Source: Amoebophrya sp. A120 (lineage: Eukaryota > Sar > Dinophyceae > Syndiniales > Amoebophryaceae). From it: a stretch of 64,000 bases of DNA. The stretch is from contig CAJINV010000013.1 in assembly GCA_905178155.1 (NCBI GenBank), positions 1,740,281 through 1,804,280 of the forward strand, read 5' to 3'. A model generated the notes under the pieces. The model was not told the DNA's origin. It saw nothing but the letters and a program-made list of their open reading frames with translations, and did not search any database. This document shows positions 1-10,226 of the stretch, one piece after another (positions within the stretch are counted from its first letter, which is position 1; each line of letters starts with the position of its first letter). The translations under genes were made by a program, and so were the position numbers.

Positions 1-67
1 TAACACATCTTCTGTCTCCTGGTGGGAGCATAGCTGGATAGTATAAATGACGGTCGTGGGTGCGAAG

Positions 68-260
68 GCCTTTGGGCCGTGCCGAAAGGAAAGAGACCGC
101 GCTTCAAATGGAAGAAGTCGTCGGCATACCGCTGCGGGCGGACGATCCTCGGTCATTGGCCAGGGCCGCCAGTGATGCTGTCGCTTATTTATCGACACCA
201 GGCGACTTCAACGACGCGTTATTGTTCGACGTGCGTCCTCTCGTCAATCTTTTTTGCTGA
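68..260 (+). CDS. Possible 3-prime exon of an upstream gene (partial)
   Basis: The frame that ends at the TGA at 258-260 reads as a natural protein tail with acidic and aliphatic residues (for example MEEVVGIPLRADDPRSLA). It is closed upstream by a TGA at 48-50, and an AG at 66-67 could be the splice acceptor that opens it. No ATG with a convincing context starts it, so it is best read as the last exon of a gene that begins left of the window. I do not recognise the family. An overlapping frame at 79-381 is longer but its composition looks less protein-like. The call rests only on composition. Confidence 0.3.
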
Positions 261-449
261 AGTATCTTGGAAATTAATGCATTATGCGCACTGTATTTGC
301 GGGCAAATAAGCCGACGCTTCGGTTCTTTTCGTGATTTTCACTTCAGCATTCAGCTTGGGCGAAAAGTCGCAAGAAGCTAAATTGCTAATATGACAACTC
401 CAAGCATACTAACTCACCGTAAATAAATTTGATTTCGGAAGAGCAAACC

Positions 450-970
450 ATGCCGGGTCCTCAAGGCGTTGCGCACCTTAATATCACTGCGGGCACGCTA
501 GTGGCCGTTGGTGGTATAATGGGTTACACGCGGAAAAAGTCCCTACCCTCCCTCGTCGCGGGAGTGTTGCTTGGGGCAGCGTACTACGGAAGTGCGTATT
601 TGGTCGACCGAGTAGACCCCGTCAAGGGATTCCAAGCGGGCGCAGCGACCTCGGCGTTTCTGACCGCCGCGATGCTGCCACGATACCTAAAAACCAAAGC
701 CTTCATGCCTGCAGGTAAAAAATGGTTAGTTTGTCTTGTAGTTTCCCGCACTTCGGCGAGCGTTGCCGTTTCAATAAATAACTGCCTTTTCTAACGTTGT
801 CGTACGTATTAGTGAGGCCGCCAAGCCGCGATGGATGTGTTGTATCTTTTTGTAGAGTCATGGACAAAAAGTATTTTGTCGCAACCAAACCGCCAGGTCT
901 CTGCGCACTGATTGGCGTCGGCGCTGGAGCTTACAACGGGTGGCAGTTGGCACGATATACGGCGAATTGA
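450..970 (+). CDS. TMEM14: TMEM14-family small membrane protein (two exons)
   Basis: Exons 450-714 and 858-970 give about 125 residues; the intron 715-857 runs from GTAAAA to AG and is in phase 1. The protein begins MPGPQGVAHLN and has the family layout: a glycine-rich first membrane segment with GGIMGYTRKKSLPSL, a second segment GVLLGAAYYGSAYL, the FQAG and RYLKTKAFMPAG motifs, and a last glycine-rich segment GLCALIGVGAGAYNGWQ. TMEM14 proteins are about 110 residues with three or four membrane helices; TMEM14C sits in the mitochondrial inner membrane and supports porphyrin transport, and plant relatives (FAX) export fatty acids from plastids. Which role applies here cannot be told. The ATG at 450 is chosen because it is the first in frame. 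The last exon restores the expected C-terminal helix, which supports the splice. Confidence 0.85.
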
Positions 971-1544
971 GCTCCTTTGGTGTTTGAAACAAGTGCCATC
1001 CTTCTCGTGTGCGGCTTCTGTGTCATTTGTTTTAACCCACGCCAAAAAACCGAAAATGCAGATGGGCCAGCGCGATCGTCCTTTTTATGTGCTAGAAGTG
1101 CTCCTGCCCCATTTGTGCATTGTAGAAAAAATCTCTGTCCACGTCCACTCCGCCCTTCGCGTGGGTGTCAGGCCGTCGGGTGAAGGCAGTCGTACAGCTG
1201 TTTCAACTTTATTTTCTAAAATTGGCTGACTGAGTGCTTGAGTGAGGGAAGGTACTCGAGTCGGTGCTACGAACGAAGATCTTGTCTCTTCGAAGTTCAT
1301 CCTATCCAAATTGAGATTTTTACTTAGCACTATCGGTTCACTTCTATTATCGGTGGAAGTACTTAGTAAAATGGATCATCTGTCACAGTCAGTGTGGAGA
1401 ATTTTGACACAAATAAAGCAATTTACGGTCGAAAAAATCCTCTGTGATCAGAGTGACGAGGGCGGTTCGGTGAGTAGACTTTCGCAGGACTGCTCAAGAT
1501 TTTTTCTTTGTGTCGTACACTTAATGTCTATAAAAAAAAAATCC
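971..1544. other. Spacer without recognised gene
   Basis: Short open frames occur on both strands, but none shows a motif or continues a neighbouring gene. It probably holds the 3-prime UTR of the TMEM14 gene. Confidence 0.5.
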
Positions 1545-1601
1545 AATAGAAATTCTCCAACGCCCAAATAGAGATTCTCCGTATAGAGAATCTCCCGCGT
1601 C
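1545..1601. repeat. Palindromic AGAGATTCTC repeats, left border of satellite block
   Basis: Three copies of a short near-palindrome of the type AGAGATTCTCT (also AGAGAATCTC) lie here. The same motif is repeated many times at 4125-4400 on the other side of the GC-rich satellite block, so the two clusters bracket it. Confidence 0.6.
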
Positions 1602-1879
1602 GAATCTATCGGCTCCCGCTTTGTCTTCGGTTGCGTCTGCTCTTCGCCTTCGCCTGGCGCAAAGAAAAGCTGTTGACCTTCCTCTGGCGCAAAAGGCCGC
1701 TCTCGCTTGACTTTTCAAAGTGCTCTTTTTGTTCCGTGCCCATGGACGGGGAAAAAAGTTCCTGTGCATGTTTCGGCCCCCGGGGGTTCAGCTTTTTCAT
1801 TCTTTATTTGCCCGCCGTCAGTTGCGGGGAAAGAAAGAATAACTCCGCACCGACCTGGCGGCCGGCGTAGGGGAAATAG

Positions 1880-3240
1880 AGAATATTGCGCACACTGTGC
1901 GCGCGCGGGCTTCTTTTTGAGCGGCCAGACGTTCTTGTTCGCCGATGCGCGGCATCTGGCGGCGTGGCGGAAATGAAAAAAATTTCTGCGCGCTGCGTCG
2001 CGGGGGCTTTTTCTTGTGAGCAGCCGGGCGCCTCTTTTCGCCGGCCCGCGCACCACATCAATCTTGTGGCGTGCTGGGATCGAAAAATAAATATGAGCGC
2101 CGCTGCCAGCGCGCCGCGCTTTGTAGCGATGCGGGATCGAATTCAAAAAATTTTCGTGCGCTGCGCGCGCGCGAGTTTGCTTCTCTGAGCGGCCGCGCGC
2201 TCTCGTTGCATGCCCGCGCGCCGCGCTTTGTGGCCATGCGGAATCGAATTCAAAAATTTTTGCGCGCTGCGCGCGCGCGGGGTTTTTTCTCTAAGCGGCC
2301 GCGCACCCTCGCCGCCCCCCCGTGCGCCGCGCTTTGCTGCGGTGCGTGTGGAAGTGAATTCAAAAAAATTTTGCGCGCCGCGCGCGCGAGTTTTTTTCTT
2401 TGAGCGGCCGGGCACTCCCACCGCCCGCGCGTCGCGTTTGGTGGCGGTGTGGGGTCGAATTCCAAAAAATTTCGTGCGCTGCGCGCGCGCCAATTCTTTT
2501 CTTTGAGCGGCCGCGCGCTTCCGTTGCCCGTGCGCCGCGCGGGGTGGCCGTGCGGAATCGAATTCAAAAAATTTTCGCGCGCTGCGCGCGCCCGAGTTTT
2601 TTTCTTTGAGCGGTCGCGCACCCCCGTCGCCCTCCCCGCGCGCCGCGCTTGGTGGTGGTGCGTGCATGTGGAAGCGAATTCAAAAAATTTTCGCGCGCTG
2701 CGCGCGCGCGCGTTTGTTCCTTTGAGCGGCCGGGCACTCCGATCGCCCACGCGCCGCGTGTTGTGGCGGTGTGGTTCGACTTCCAAAAAATTTCGCGCGC
2801 TGTGCGCGCGCGAGTTTGTTTCTCAGAGCGGCCGCGCACCCCGGCCGCCCGAGCGCCGCGCGTCCCTTTTGGCAGGCGATGGGAATGGGGCCGAATTCGA
2901 AAAAAATTTCGCGCGCTGCGCGCGCGCGAGTTTTTCTCTCTGGGCGGCCGCGCACCCCCGTCGCCCGCGCGGCGCGCCTGGTGGCGATGGATGTGGAATC
3001 GAATGCGAAAAGTTTTTGCGCTTCTTTTTCCTTGGCCGGTCGCGTATTTTCGTCGCCCGCGCTTCGCGCTTGGTGGCGATGTGGGGTCGAGCTACAAACT
3101 TTGTGCGCGCTGCGCGCGCGCTTTTTCTTCTACTGGGCGCGCGGCCGCGCACTCCTTTGCGCGCGCCACACATGGTGGCGCGTTTGCTGGGATTGGCAAG
3201 AAGTTCTCGCGCATTGAGGTCGCGCGCGCGGAGTGCGGCG
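1880..3240. repeat. GC-rich satellite, ~107-bp units with NotI-like core
   Basis: Units consist of an A/T tract (GAATTCAAAAAATTTT), an alternating purine-pyrimidine run (GCGCGCTGCGCGCGCGCG), a T-tract with TTTGAGCGGCCGCGC, and a GC-rich segment ending GCCGCGCTTGGTGGC. The GAGCGGCCG core recurs near 2188, 2295, 2401, 2503, 2606, 2724, 2826 and 2940, roughly 101-118 bp apart. Flanking sequence at 1600-1880 and 3240-3720 is similar but more decayed. Long open frames on both strands here follow from high GC and repetition, not coding. The alternating CG runs are prone to Z-DNA. Confidence 0.85.
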
Positions 3241-3734
3241 GTGATGGGTTAAATTCTCTCGCGCGGGCTGCAGCCATGCGTCGTGGTTGGATCGATGGAA
3301 TGGGATAAATTCTCCTGCGCTGCGCGCCTGGTGTCCGTTTTTTCGAGCAGGCGGCGCGCGCTCCTTTTCGTGCGCCGCGACCCCCCTGCGTTGTTTGCGG
3401 GAATGAAAAAAAAAACTCCTCGCGCTCCGCCCGCCTGGGCTTTTTCTTTCGTGCTGGCTCCCTTTTTCTGCGCGCCGCACCTAGGTGGCGGCCGGCGGAC
3501 CGACGTTGTGGGGGCCAAAAAAAAACTCGCGCGCTGCGCGCGCGGGCCACCTCTCGGGCAGGCGCGTGGGTGTTCTCGCGTGCCGCGTCTGGCGCCGTGG
3601 GTGGGAGGCCGCTAAGTGGGTCCATCAAAGATTTTCGAGGAGCGCCGCGCGCTCCTACGTTATCGCGCGCCGCACCTAGCTGGTGTGGGCGTGTGTCGCG
3701 AAGATAATCGTGCGGGCTGCCGCTAGACGGCCGG

Positions 3735-4120
3735 GCTGCGCCCAGGCTTTGCAGGCTAGCGAAGCCTTGGTTGAGAGGCTGGCAGACTAGCGCCCAGGCT
3801 TTGCAGGCTAGCGAAGCCTTGGCTGAGAGGCTGGCTGGCAGACTAGCGCCCAGGCTTTGCAGGCTAGCGAAGCGGAAGCCTGGGCGCCAGGCTGGCAGGC
3901 TAGCAAAGCCTGGGCGCCTGGCTGGCAGGCTAGCAAAGCCGGGGCGCCAGGCTGGCAGGCTAGCAGAGCCGGGGTGCCAGGCTGGCAGGCTAGCAGAGCC
4001 TGGGTGCCAGCAGGCTGGCAGGCTAACAAAGCCTGGGTTGCCAGCAGGCTGGCAGGCTAGCAAAGCCTGGGTTGCCAGGCTGGTAGCCAGGCCTCCTGGG
4101 TTGCTGGCTGGCAACCTAGC
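3735..4120. repeat. Tandem array GGCAGGCTAGCAAAGCC (~30 bp, preceded by ~62-bp units)
   Basis: About two and a half units of ~62 bp (GCCCAGGCTTTGCAGGCTAG and following) pass into at least six units of ~30 bp with the core GGCAGGCTAGCAAAGCC from about 3882. The period is a multiple of three in part of the array, so repetitive frames stay open on both strands (WQASKAWAPG on +). There is no other sign of coding. Confidence 0.85.
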
Positions 4121-4400
4121 ATCACAGATAGAGAATCTCTATCCCAGATAGAGATTCTCTATCCCAGATGGAGAATCTCTATTTGGGATGGAGAATCTCT
4201 ATTTCGGCTTCGCCACTGGTGGAGGAGCTGCTGAAATATAGTAAAAAACATGTGGGAAAACAGTAAGAAACAGAAAAAGAAGAAAAAAGAAAGAAAAAGA
4301 AAGAAAGAAAAAGAAAAAAGTGATACTCTTTATCGAGAATTTCTATTTTCCTCGGAGAATCTCTATTTCAAATAGAGATTCTCTGAGATTTTCTATTTCG
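4121..4400. repeat. Palindromic AGAGAATCTCT cluster with purine tract
   Basis: At 4125-4200 and 4325-4400, repeated AGAGAATCTCTAT and AGAGATTCTCT palindromes occur every 19-20 bp, matching the cluster at 1545-1601. Between them at about 4257-4322 is an almost pure A/G tract. It lies just upstream of the SDHAF4-like gene; a regulatory role cannot be judged. Confidence 0.7.
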
Positions 4401-4644
4401 AGAGCCTCCATTATACATCTTCATGAGCTAGCAGTTTGTGCTTTCCAAATCCGGTACAGTACCCGCAGTTCCACCCAAGAGTACAACTAGAGGCTACCCT
4501 TTTTACTATTCGAACAACGTCCCACCTCCCATAAAAAATATCTCCCACAAGAATTCCTGCAAATCCCAATCGCTGTCCACCCGATTTACTTACTTACAAC
4601 TAGTCCAACTCCAGGGTACTATCAGTATTTTTCCGTACGTAAAA

Positions 4645-5193
4645 ATGTTGTCCGCCGCTCGCGTCCGCCCATGCTTTTTCACCGCGTCCGTAAAGCACCA
4701 GTTGAGGTGTGGGGCTGGTGCGGCAGCAGGATCAGCTCCTGTGGGGGAGAGGAGTAGGAGCGATCTTTATCAGACGACAAGACGATTTTTTGCCTCGTCC
4801 AGCTCCTCCAAGTACTACGACAATTCCAAGGCGCAGAGGGATTACGAGCGCAGCCAGACCTTCATGGAGAAGCTGAAGGAGAAGAACGAAGCGCCGGTGG
4901 AGACAGGTAAAAATGATTCAAGACTGCAGGCAGAGACAACTTCAACACCGCCAGCGGCAGCAGGAGAACCAGCAGCAGCAGCAGCAACTTCTTCGAAAAT
5001 CACCTCTGCGACCGTGCGGGACCAGCAGAAGGTGCTGTTTCCCCGGTTGACCGAGGAAGCGAGCGAGGAGGAATTCGGCGAGGCCGACGAGAAAAGCGGC
5101 AGTATGAAGAAGGAGGTTGGGTTCAAATACCTGGGAAAGGAACCAACCAGCTACGGAGACTGGTCGCACAAGGGACGGGTCACCGACTTTTGA
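4645..5193 (+). CDS. SDHAF4: SDHAF4-like succinate dehydrogenase assembly factor (DUF1674)
   Basis: 182 residues from the ATG at 4645. The C-terminus EPTSYGDWSHKGRVTDF is the hallmark of the DUF1674/SDHAF4 family (Sdh8 in yeast), which binds flavinylated SDHA in the mitochondrial matrix and promotes its assembly with SDHB into complex II. The N-terminus is rich in Arg, Ser and Ala with few acids up to the RRFFASSSSS stretch, as expected of a mitochondrial targeting peptide. A middle Ala/Thr/Glu-rich linker makes the protein longer than most members (about 100-110 residues). The frame is open upstream to 4438, but the ATG at 4645 gives the best presequence. A short GTAAAAAT...CTGCAG stretch inside the linker could be mistaken for an intron; the frame stays open without removing it. 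Confidence 0.85.
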   Translation: MLSAARVRPCFFTASVKHQLRCGAGAAAGSAPVGERSRSDLYQTTRRFFASSSSSKYYDNSKAQRDYERSQTFMEKLKEKNEAPVETGKNDSRLQAETTSTPPAAAGEPAAAAATSSKITSATVRDQQKVLFPRLTEEASEEEFGEADEKSGSMKKEVGFKYLGKEPTSYGDWSHKGRVTDF

Positions 5194-5935
5194 AGCTACC
5201 ACCGGCCGCACTGGTTGTAGTTCTGAATTGTTTGTATGAAGAAGAGTCCTCTAGGTTGAATCGCGACGGCGTTGACGAAAAAGCAAGAAGAACTACCACT
5301 TTAAATCCAAAAACAAAATGCTATTGTGCCAACAAAAAGAGGATTTACTTGCTAGTAGTACAGCAGTGTGAAGATGATAAACTTACAGCAATCTATAATT
5401 TTCAAGAACATCATCGTTGTGAACACAAAAATGCGGGTGGAAATAAAGCCGGTGAGGTTCTTTTGTTTTCACTTTCAGGCAGCGAACGTCAATGTCTCTC
5501 TAACGGACGTTCACGACTGCTATTCTGCAGAGAAGTGCCTGTTAGTTTTTGTCATCTTTCCATTCGGTTACGGTTTTGAGTCTTCTGAAGTAAAATTTGT
5601 TTCGGTACGATGTTAGTCTGAGGCGTCGCCGAGGGTCGGTTTTAGACGTATCTTTTCTGCCACCACACAAAGTATTAACGGTGCTCCCTTTCTCCACGGT
5701 CGGTATCTAGTGCGAGGATTCGGTTGCGGCACGCTGCGGTCGGCAGGATTCTGTATCTACTTTCGTTAGTACAACCCTCTTCCTCGTCGAGAAAAAAAAA
5801 TTGACATTTTTCTGGAGCAGCTTCCTCACAACTCGTATGCAACATCCAACTACAACTCCCTTCTTGCGGTATATGTAATTGAAAATCATGTATACTTAGA
5901 CTGTTGCGCTCGCAGCCCGTTTTTCAAAAAAGAAA
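5194..5935. other. Spacer without recognised gene
   Basis: Open frames at 5190-5579 and 5368-5616 show no motif or compositional sign of coding. Likely 3-prime UTR and promoter of the flanking genes. Confidence 0.45.
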
Positions 5936-6598
5936 ATGTCCAATCCCGGTTACGGCTCCTGTTGGGTCCCCAGTAAGCGAGAGCAGGCCGCTTTACAGTT
6001 TTTCTTCGATACCAGAGAGAACGATATAATCACGAATCTGGCACTACGGGGAGGAAATAAATCCACTAGTTTTAGTACCCCGGCGGCAAGCGGCACGACC
6101 AGGCAGGAGAATGGTAAATTTCGAGCAAAAAAGCGGAGCACCGGAGCAGGCATCAACAACAGAAACAAGTACGGGCGAAAGAGCGTCGATATCGCGAAAG
6201 ACAGACTAGACTTTTCCCGGGATTTCGCACGCAGGAAACTGCTGTTCATCTACAACGCGAACGGCTGCCCCGAATTCGCGGACACGACTATCGAAGACGG
6301 GGTGAAACCTCTCTTGTTCTACTTGTCGCCGATTGCGCATAACAATCTAGCCCACTCCAACGAGCAGTCAATGGAAATCTTGCTCCGCGACGTGTCCGCG
6401 AAGTTGAGTCCGGATTTCAACAAAAACGTGCAAGTGAAAGCACTCTACGATAGCTGTTTGCGCAAAATCGAATCCGTTTCAGAACTGAAGCACGGTGGTA
6501 AATACCTAGCGTGCGAAACGACCTGGTTCAAAAAGCCGCCGGCCAGGAGCCTGGTGCCCTTTTTAACGGACTTGATTGACGTGCAAAGGGCGTATTGA
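5936..6598 (+). CDS. Hypothetical soluble protein, 220 aa
   Basis: Single-exon frame starting MSNPGYGSCWVPSKREQ with a purine-rich AAAAAAGAAAATG context. It has no signal peptide or membrane segment. Residues 30-80 are polar and basic (ENGKFRAKKRSTGAG). The second half is more structured, with KLLFIYNANGCPEFADTT and PLLFYLSPIAHNNLAHSN and a C-terminal stretch ARSLVPFLTDLIDVQRAY. Predicted helices and a hydrophobic pattern suggest a folded C-terminal domain. I do not recognise the family. The gene is closely flanked by spacers of 740 and 500 bp and shows no intron. Confidence 0.6.
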   Translation: MSNPGYGSCWVPSKREQAALQFFFDTRENDIITNLALRGGNKSTSFSTPAASGTTRQENGKFRAKKRSTGAGINNRNKYGRKSVDIAKDRLDFSRDFARRKLLFIYNANGCPEFADTTIEDGVKPLLFYLSPIAHNNLAHSNEQSMEILLRDVSAKLSPDFNKNVQVKALYDSCLRKIESVSELKHGGKYLACETTWFKKPPARSLVPFLTDLIDVQRAY

Positions 6599-7097
6599 AG
6601 AATTGCTATTGATGTGACGCCGCGCCTTTAAAACTAAGGACAGCAGTAAGTACGAAGTTCATGTGCAACATCAAAAGCTACCGCTACGTGGTGCGGTGGG
6701 TAGTCTTTTGCGACACAGATTTATTAATACGCTCTGTCCAGGAGGGTGCAGTAGCTGTTCTGTTTTCAACTTGATGAAATCACCTTGATGAAATCAAATA
6801 ATTTCATCAGCCTGAGCGTTATTGAGAGTAAGTAGCAGGAGAGATAAGCGAACAAGTCTTGGCACACAACTTTTTTGAAAGCTGCGATGTTCATCTCTGG
6901 GTTGGTTCTTTTGAGAGGATTGTTGATGCAGGCAACTCTAGTAAGTAGAGATGCACAGCACACTAAGACAGGCAATTTCGCAGAAAATATGTCTCTTTAA
7001 AAAAGCGATTTAGGTACGCGGAATCAGTATCGCTATCGGCAGACATCAACAATAAAACTGGAAAACTCTTGATGAGCACCGCCTTGAAAGCCAAGTC
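6599..7097. other. Spacer without recognised gene
   Basis: Contains a small direct and inverted repeat TTGATGAAATCA...AATTTCATCAG near 6770-6810. Nothing else supports a feature. Confidence 0.4.
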
Positions 7098-8274
7098 ATG
7101 GGTCACTGGACCGTGGCCGCGCAGGCTGCTTCACACCGCCGAAGTTTGAAATCGTCCTTGGCCGAAACTGCCGCAAGGAAGCTTAGCATCGTAGCGTCCT
7201 CGACGGGGAACAAGAAAAGCAGTATCACAAGCGGCAGCAGCAACACCTTTGCTGCAACACGATCTCCCCTGGCGGATCATCCCCAGTCACTTTCACACCA
7301 CAGCACAACGAGCCTGATCAACATGGTGGCCCCGGAGGACGCGCTGCAGACATCCTGCACCATTCTCCCCGGATTTTTCGGCGTGTTCGTCCAGGTGGTC
7401 CTCGGGGTTTGCTGTTTCTCGACCCTGATAGTGAAGTGGCGCTTTGAGAAACCCTTCCCGCGGCCCGCGGTGATATTCTTTCGCGATAGTTCGAAACAGT
7501 TCGTCGGGGGTGCCTACATGCACGCCCTGAACATGCTCGCGGCCTACATCTTCGCGACGAAAAAGTCAAATGTATGAAATCGCGTTGCTTGCTTGGTCGT
7601 TAGATATTGCTATCATGTTTGTTGAAGGTGGTGAAGTTGACTTATTGCACCTATATGAGAAGTTGTAGCAAAAAACACGACGGCCAGCATAGAATTACTA
7701 ACGAAACCACCTACAAAAATGAATACAGGGTGACGAATGCGACTGGTATTGGGTGAACGTGGTAATAGACTGTACGCTAGGCACGTTTCTCAACTGCATC
7801 TATCTGCGAATAACGGAGAAGCTCTTCAGCTACTCCAGTGGCGTCTACGAGGACAGTTCCTACGCCGAGATAGGGAATGCAGAGAATACTTCTGCCGCGG
7901 GAACGACCGCTATGGAACAGGAGACCAAATCCATTTTGACCCGGATCAAGCTTTTCTTCAAAGCCTTAACACCGGCGTATAGGTTTCAAATTGGCGCCTG
8001 GATACTGGTGTTGACCTGTATGAAACTGACCATGATCTTGATTTTCTTCCAATTTGGAGAGTATCTCGTGAAATACGCGTCAGAACTCATAGACGGTCTC
8101 TTCGGGCCAACATCCAGCACGAACAAGTTGAAGCTTGTCTTTGTAATGATAGTCACCCCGGTGGTCATGAATATCTTCCAGTTTTGGGTCAGCGATAGCT
8201 TTTTGAAGGCGTCCAATAGCTTCTCGATAAGCGGAGGGAGTATCGATAGTAGGCCTTTGCAGGAGACGCAATAG
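7098..8274 (+). CDS. STIMATE: STIMATE/TMEM110-like ER membrane protein (two exons)
   Basis: Exons 7098-7571 and 7729-8274 encode 339 residues; the intron 7572-7728 is GT-AG, phase 0. The conserved block spans the splice: GFFGVFVQVVLGVCCF, then KWRFEKPFPRP, SSKQFVGGAYMHALN and, after the junction, GDECDWYWVNVVIDCTLG, matching the family order of a Gly-rich first helix, a K-x-x-x-E-x-P-x-R-P loop, the S-K-Q helix and the C-x-W-Y-x-x-N-x-x-x-D-x-T-x-G segment. In animals STIMATE is an ER protein at ER-plasma membrane junctions that promotes STIM1 activation and store-operated calcium entry; fungal and protist relatives are annotated as vacuolar membrane proteins. At least five hydrophobic helices are visible, the last two in exon 2. 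The first 80 residues are a Ser/Thr-rich extension. The exact role in this organism is open. Confidence 0.85.
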
Positions 8275-8727
8275 ATAAAGCTGAGTTTTTTATGCGTTGT
8301 ACTCATTTCAACGACGTTTCAGAACATGTTTCATATGCTGCCAAATTTTGGGACTTGTGGAAATCGTAAAATCGTTTCATGATGAAAGAAGTCCCTTTTT
8401 TCCCGCCATTGTGATTTCAGTGCGACCTCAAAATTAAACACAAAAAGCAGGCGGTCAGTCGCAAATTCGTGCCGCAGCGTGTTCGCGAAGCTTGCCCTGG
8501 GAATAGAACGACAGGAGAGCCAGACGCCAGAGCTGCGATCAGAACTCGAGGATCGCCGTTTATTCTCCTCGCGTCGGACGTCGGAATAGCTATGTGCAAG
8601 TATCCACCATAAAAATAGATCGCGGTCGCGGAAGATCGGCAAAAATTGTTCCTTATGTCTCACTTTCATTGAGTTACCAGTTTTTCTGTTTGCAACAAGT
8701 CGGATCTAAGTCTAGCACTACATCAAA
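8275..8727. other. Spacer without recognised gene
   Basis: No supported frame; presumed UTRs and promoter between the STIMATE-like gene and the next gene. Confidence 0.4.
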
Positions 8728-9825
8728 ATGCGAACAGCCAGTCTATTTCCGCTCCCAATTGGCACGCAGCTGCTGCTGCGTTTCCCGCCAAAACGGGACG
8801 ACGAAACGGGAACTGAGCGGACACAAAAAATGATAACCACGGTGGAGTTAGCAACCGCAGAGCTGTTGCAGGAGTGGGTTTTGCAGAAACTGCAGCACAG
8901 CACGACGGGCTCAAATGTCGAAGACAACAACTCTTTTACAACTGACAACACTTCTCCGTCTGCGTCCTCACCGGGACGAAACGACCAGTACGAGCTCTTT
9001 TGGTCGAATAATTGGCCAGTGCTGAACGCAAAAGCTGCCCCAACGGGGATCGGGAGCAAGGGACGACGGGGAGGCAGCGGATCTTCAATTTTGCGACCTT
9101 TCTCGCCCAACGAAGTGTCCGTTTCCGGGGCGCAGGCGTCCAACAAGAAGCCGTTTGTTGTCTTGCACGTCAGACCTATGGCTATGTCTAGCCGCATGTT
9201 GCTTCTGCAGCAGCAACAGGAGCAAGAACGACATGGTCAGCAAAGGGCTGCAGCAGGAGCTACAACCACCTCCACCGGTAATAGTATTAAAACACCAATT
9301 GCGACATCTTCCGGGGGCGTTTCATCCCCGATTACAACAGCCACGACTTCGGGCGCCGCGGCAACCTCCGCACAGTCACCCGCTGCGAATCTTCTAAGTC
9401 AGCCGCTCCTGCAGCAGGCAAGTGACAATAACTACACCACCAGCTCTAGTACTTTCTTCGCCCCCAATCGGTTTTATCCGCTGAACACGATGCTAATTTC
9501 GAAAATTGAAACCCAGCGCAACGACAACACGAACGCACTGCAGAAGCGGTTGGTGCACTTGGAAGAACAGTTCAAAAAGAAGGAGTACAGCTACAATCTG
9601 TTGAAACGGGTGTACAGCACGATATTTGGAACCTTCGTCCTCTCCGTTTTGTTCTTGCTCCTTTTCGGTGCTTTAGTCGCGGCCACCGCAAACATCGACC
9701 CAAACTGGCGGGACTACGGGTACGAACAGCGACGGAAATTCATGCTGGAAATTGCGAGAAAATTTTTGCACTTCTTTGACCTAGAAAAGGACTTCCGGGA
9801 AAGCGCGGGAACGCCGCTTTCATGA
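8728..9825 (+). CDS. Hypothetical tail-proximal single-pass membrane protein, 365 aa
   Basis: A single-exon frame starts at the ATG at 8728 (MRTASLFPLPIGTQLLLRF). The middle, residues about 150-245, is low complexity with Gln runs (LLLQQQQEQE) and Ser/Thr/Ala. Then comes a short charged helix (NALQKRLVHLEEQFKKKEY) of coiled-coil type, followed by one strong membrane segment (IFGTFVLSVLFLLLFGALVA) about 310-330 and a 35-residue C-terminal tail with aromatic and charged residues. The coiled coil directly before a C-terminal membrane anchor resembles SNARE or golgin architecture, but the heptad is short and I see no central SNARE Gln or Arg layer, so no family is assigned. Confidence 0.6.
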   Translation: MRTASLFPLPIGTQLLLRFPPKRDDETGTERTQKMITTVELATAELLQEWVLQKLQHSTTGSNVEDNNSFTTDNTSPSASSPGRNDQYELFWSNNWPVLNAKAAPTGIGSKGRRGGSGSSILRPFSPNEVSVSGAQASNKKPFVVLHVRPMAMSSRMLLLQQQQEQERHGQQRAAAGATTTSTGNSIKTPIATSSGGVSSPITTATTSGAAATSAQSPAANLLSQPLLQQASDNNYTTSSSTFFAPNRFYPLNTMLISKIETQRNDNTNALQKRLVHLEEQFKKKEYSYNLLKRVYSTIFGTFVLSVLFLLLFGALVAATANIDPNWRDYGYEQRRKFMLEIARKFLHFFDLEKDFRESAGTPLS

Positions 9826-10226
9826 TGCAAATTTGATTTTTTTTTAAATCCGCTCCGAATCATGCAGACAATGATCTTCCTTCTGGTAGTCGTGTCGTAG
9901 GATCAAAAAAATGTGTTTATTAAAGACCCAGGGGACGATCATCCACTTTCTCTTTCTTTTGTTCTGAATGAAACGACAACTACGTTCCGGTTGTATTTGC
10001 TTTTTCCCAACCGAGAGAAGCAGGCTCTGGGGGGGGGGCTCGTGGAACTTGGAGCGTTGGAGTGTTTTTTTTTGATTCAGATGTTTGTCCCCCCTTTGAG
10101 GCGCGTTCGAGTTTTTTTTTTATCTATCGTGTCTTGGCGTTGGAATAGAAGCGTTTTTACTCGACCTTCTTTGCCTCCTGTAGGTTTCTAACAACTACTT
10201 ATCTATCAACAAATACGTAGAAAAAG
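9826..10226. other. Spacer with homopolymer runs
   Basis: Contains T runs and a nine-base G run near 10030. The open frame at 9913-10191 is not supported by anything else. Confidence 0.4.

Noticed and set aside
1715-4114. Long frames on both strands in the satellite block (267, 340 codons)
   Set aside because: GC-rich tandem sequence with few stops; all frames are open and products are simple repeats.
4905-4930. A ~24-nt intron in the SDHAF4-like gene
   Set aside because: Too short for spliceosomal removal and the frame is open through it.
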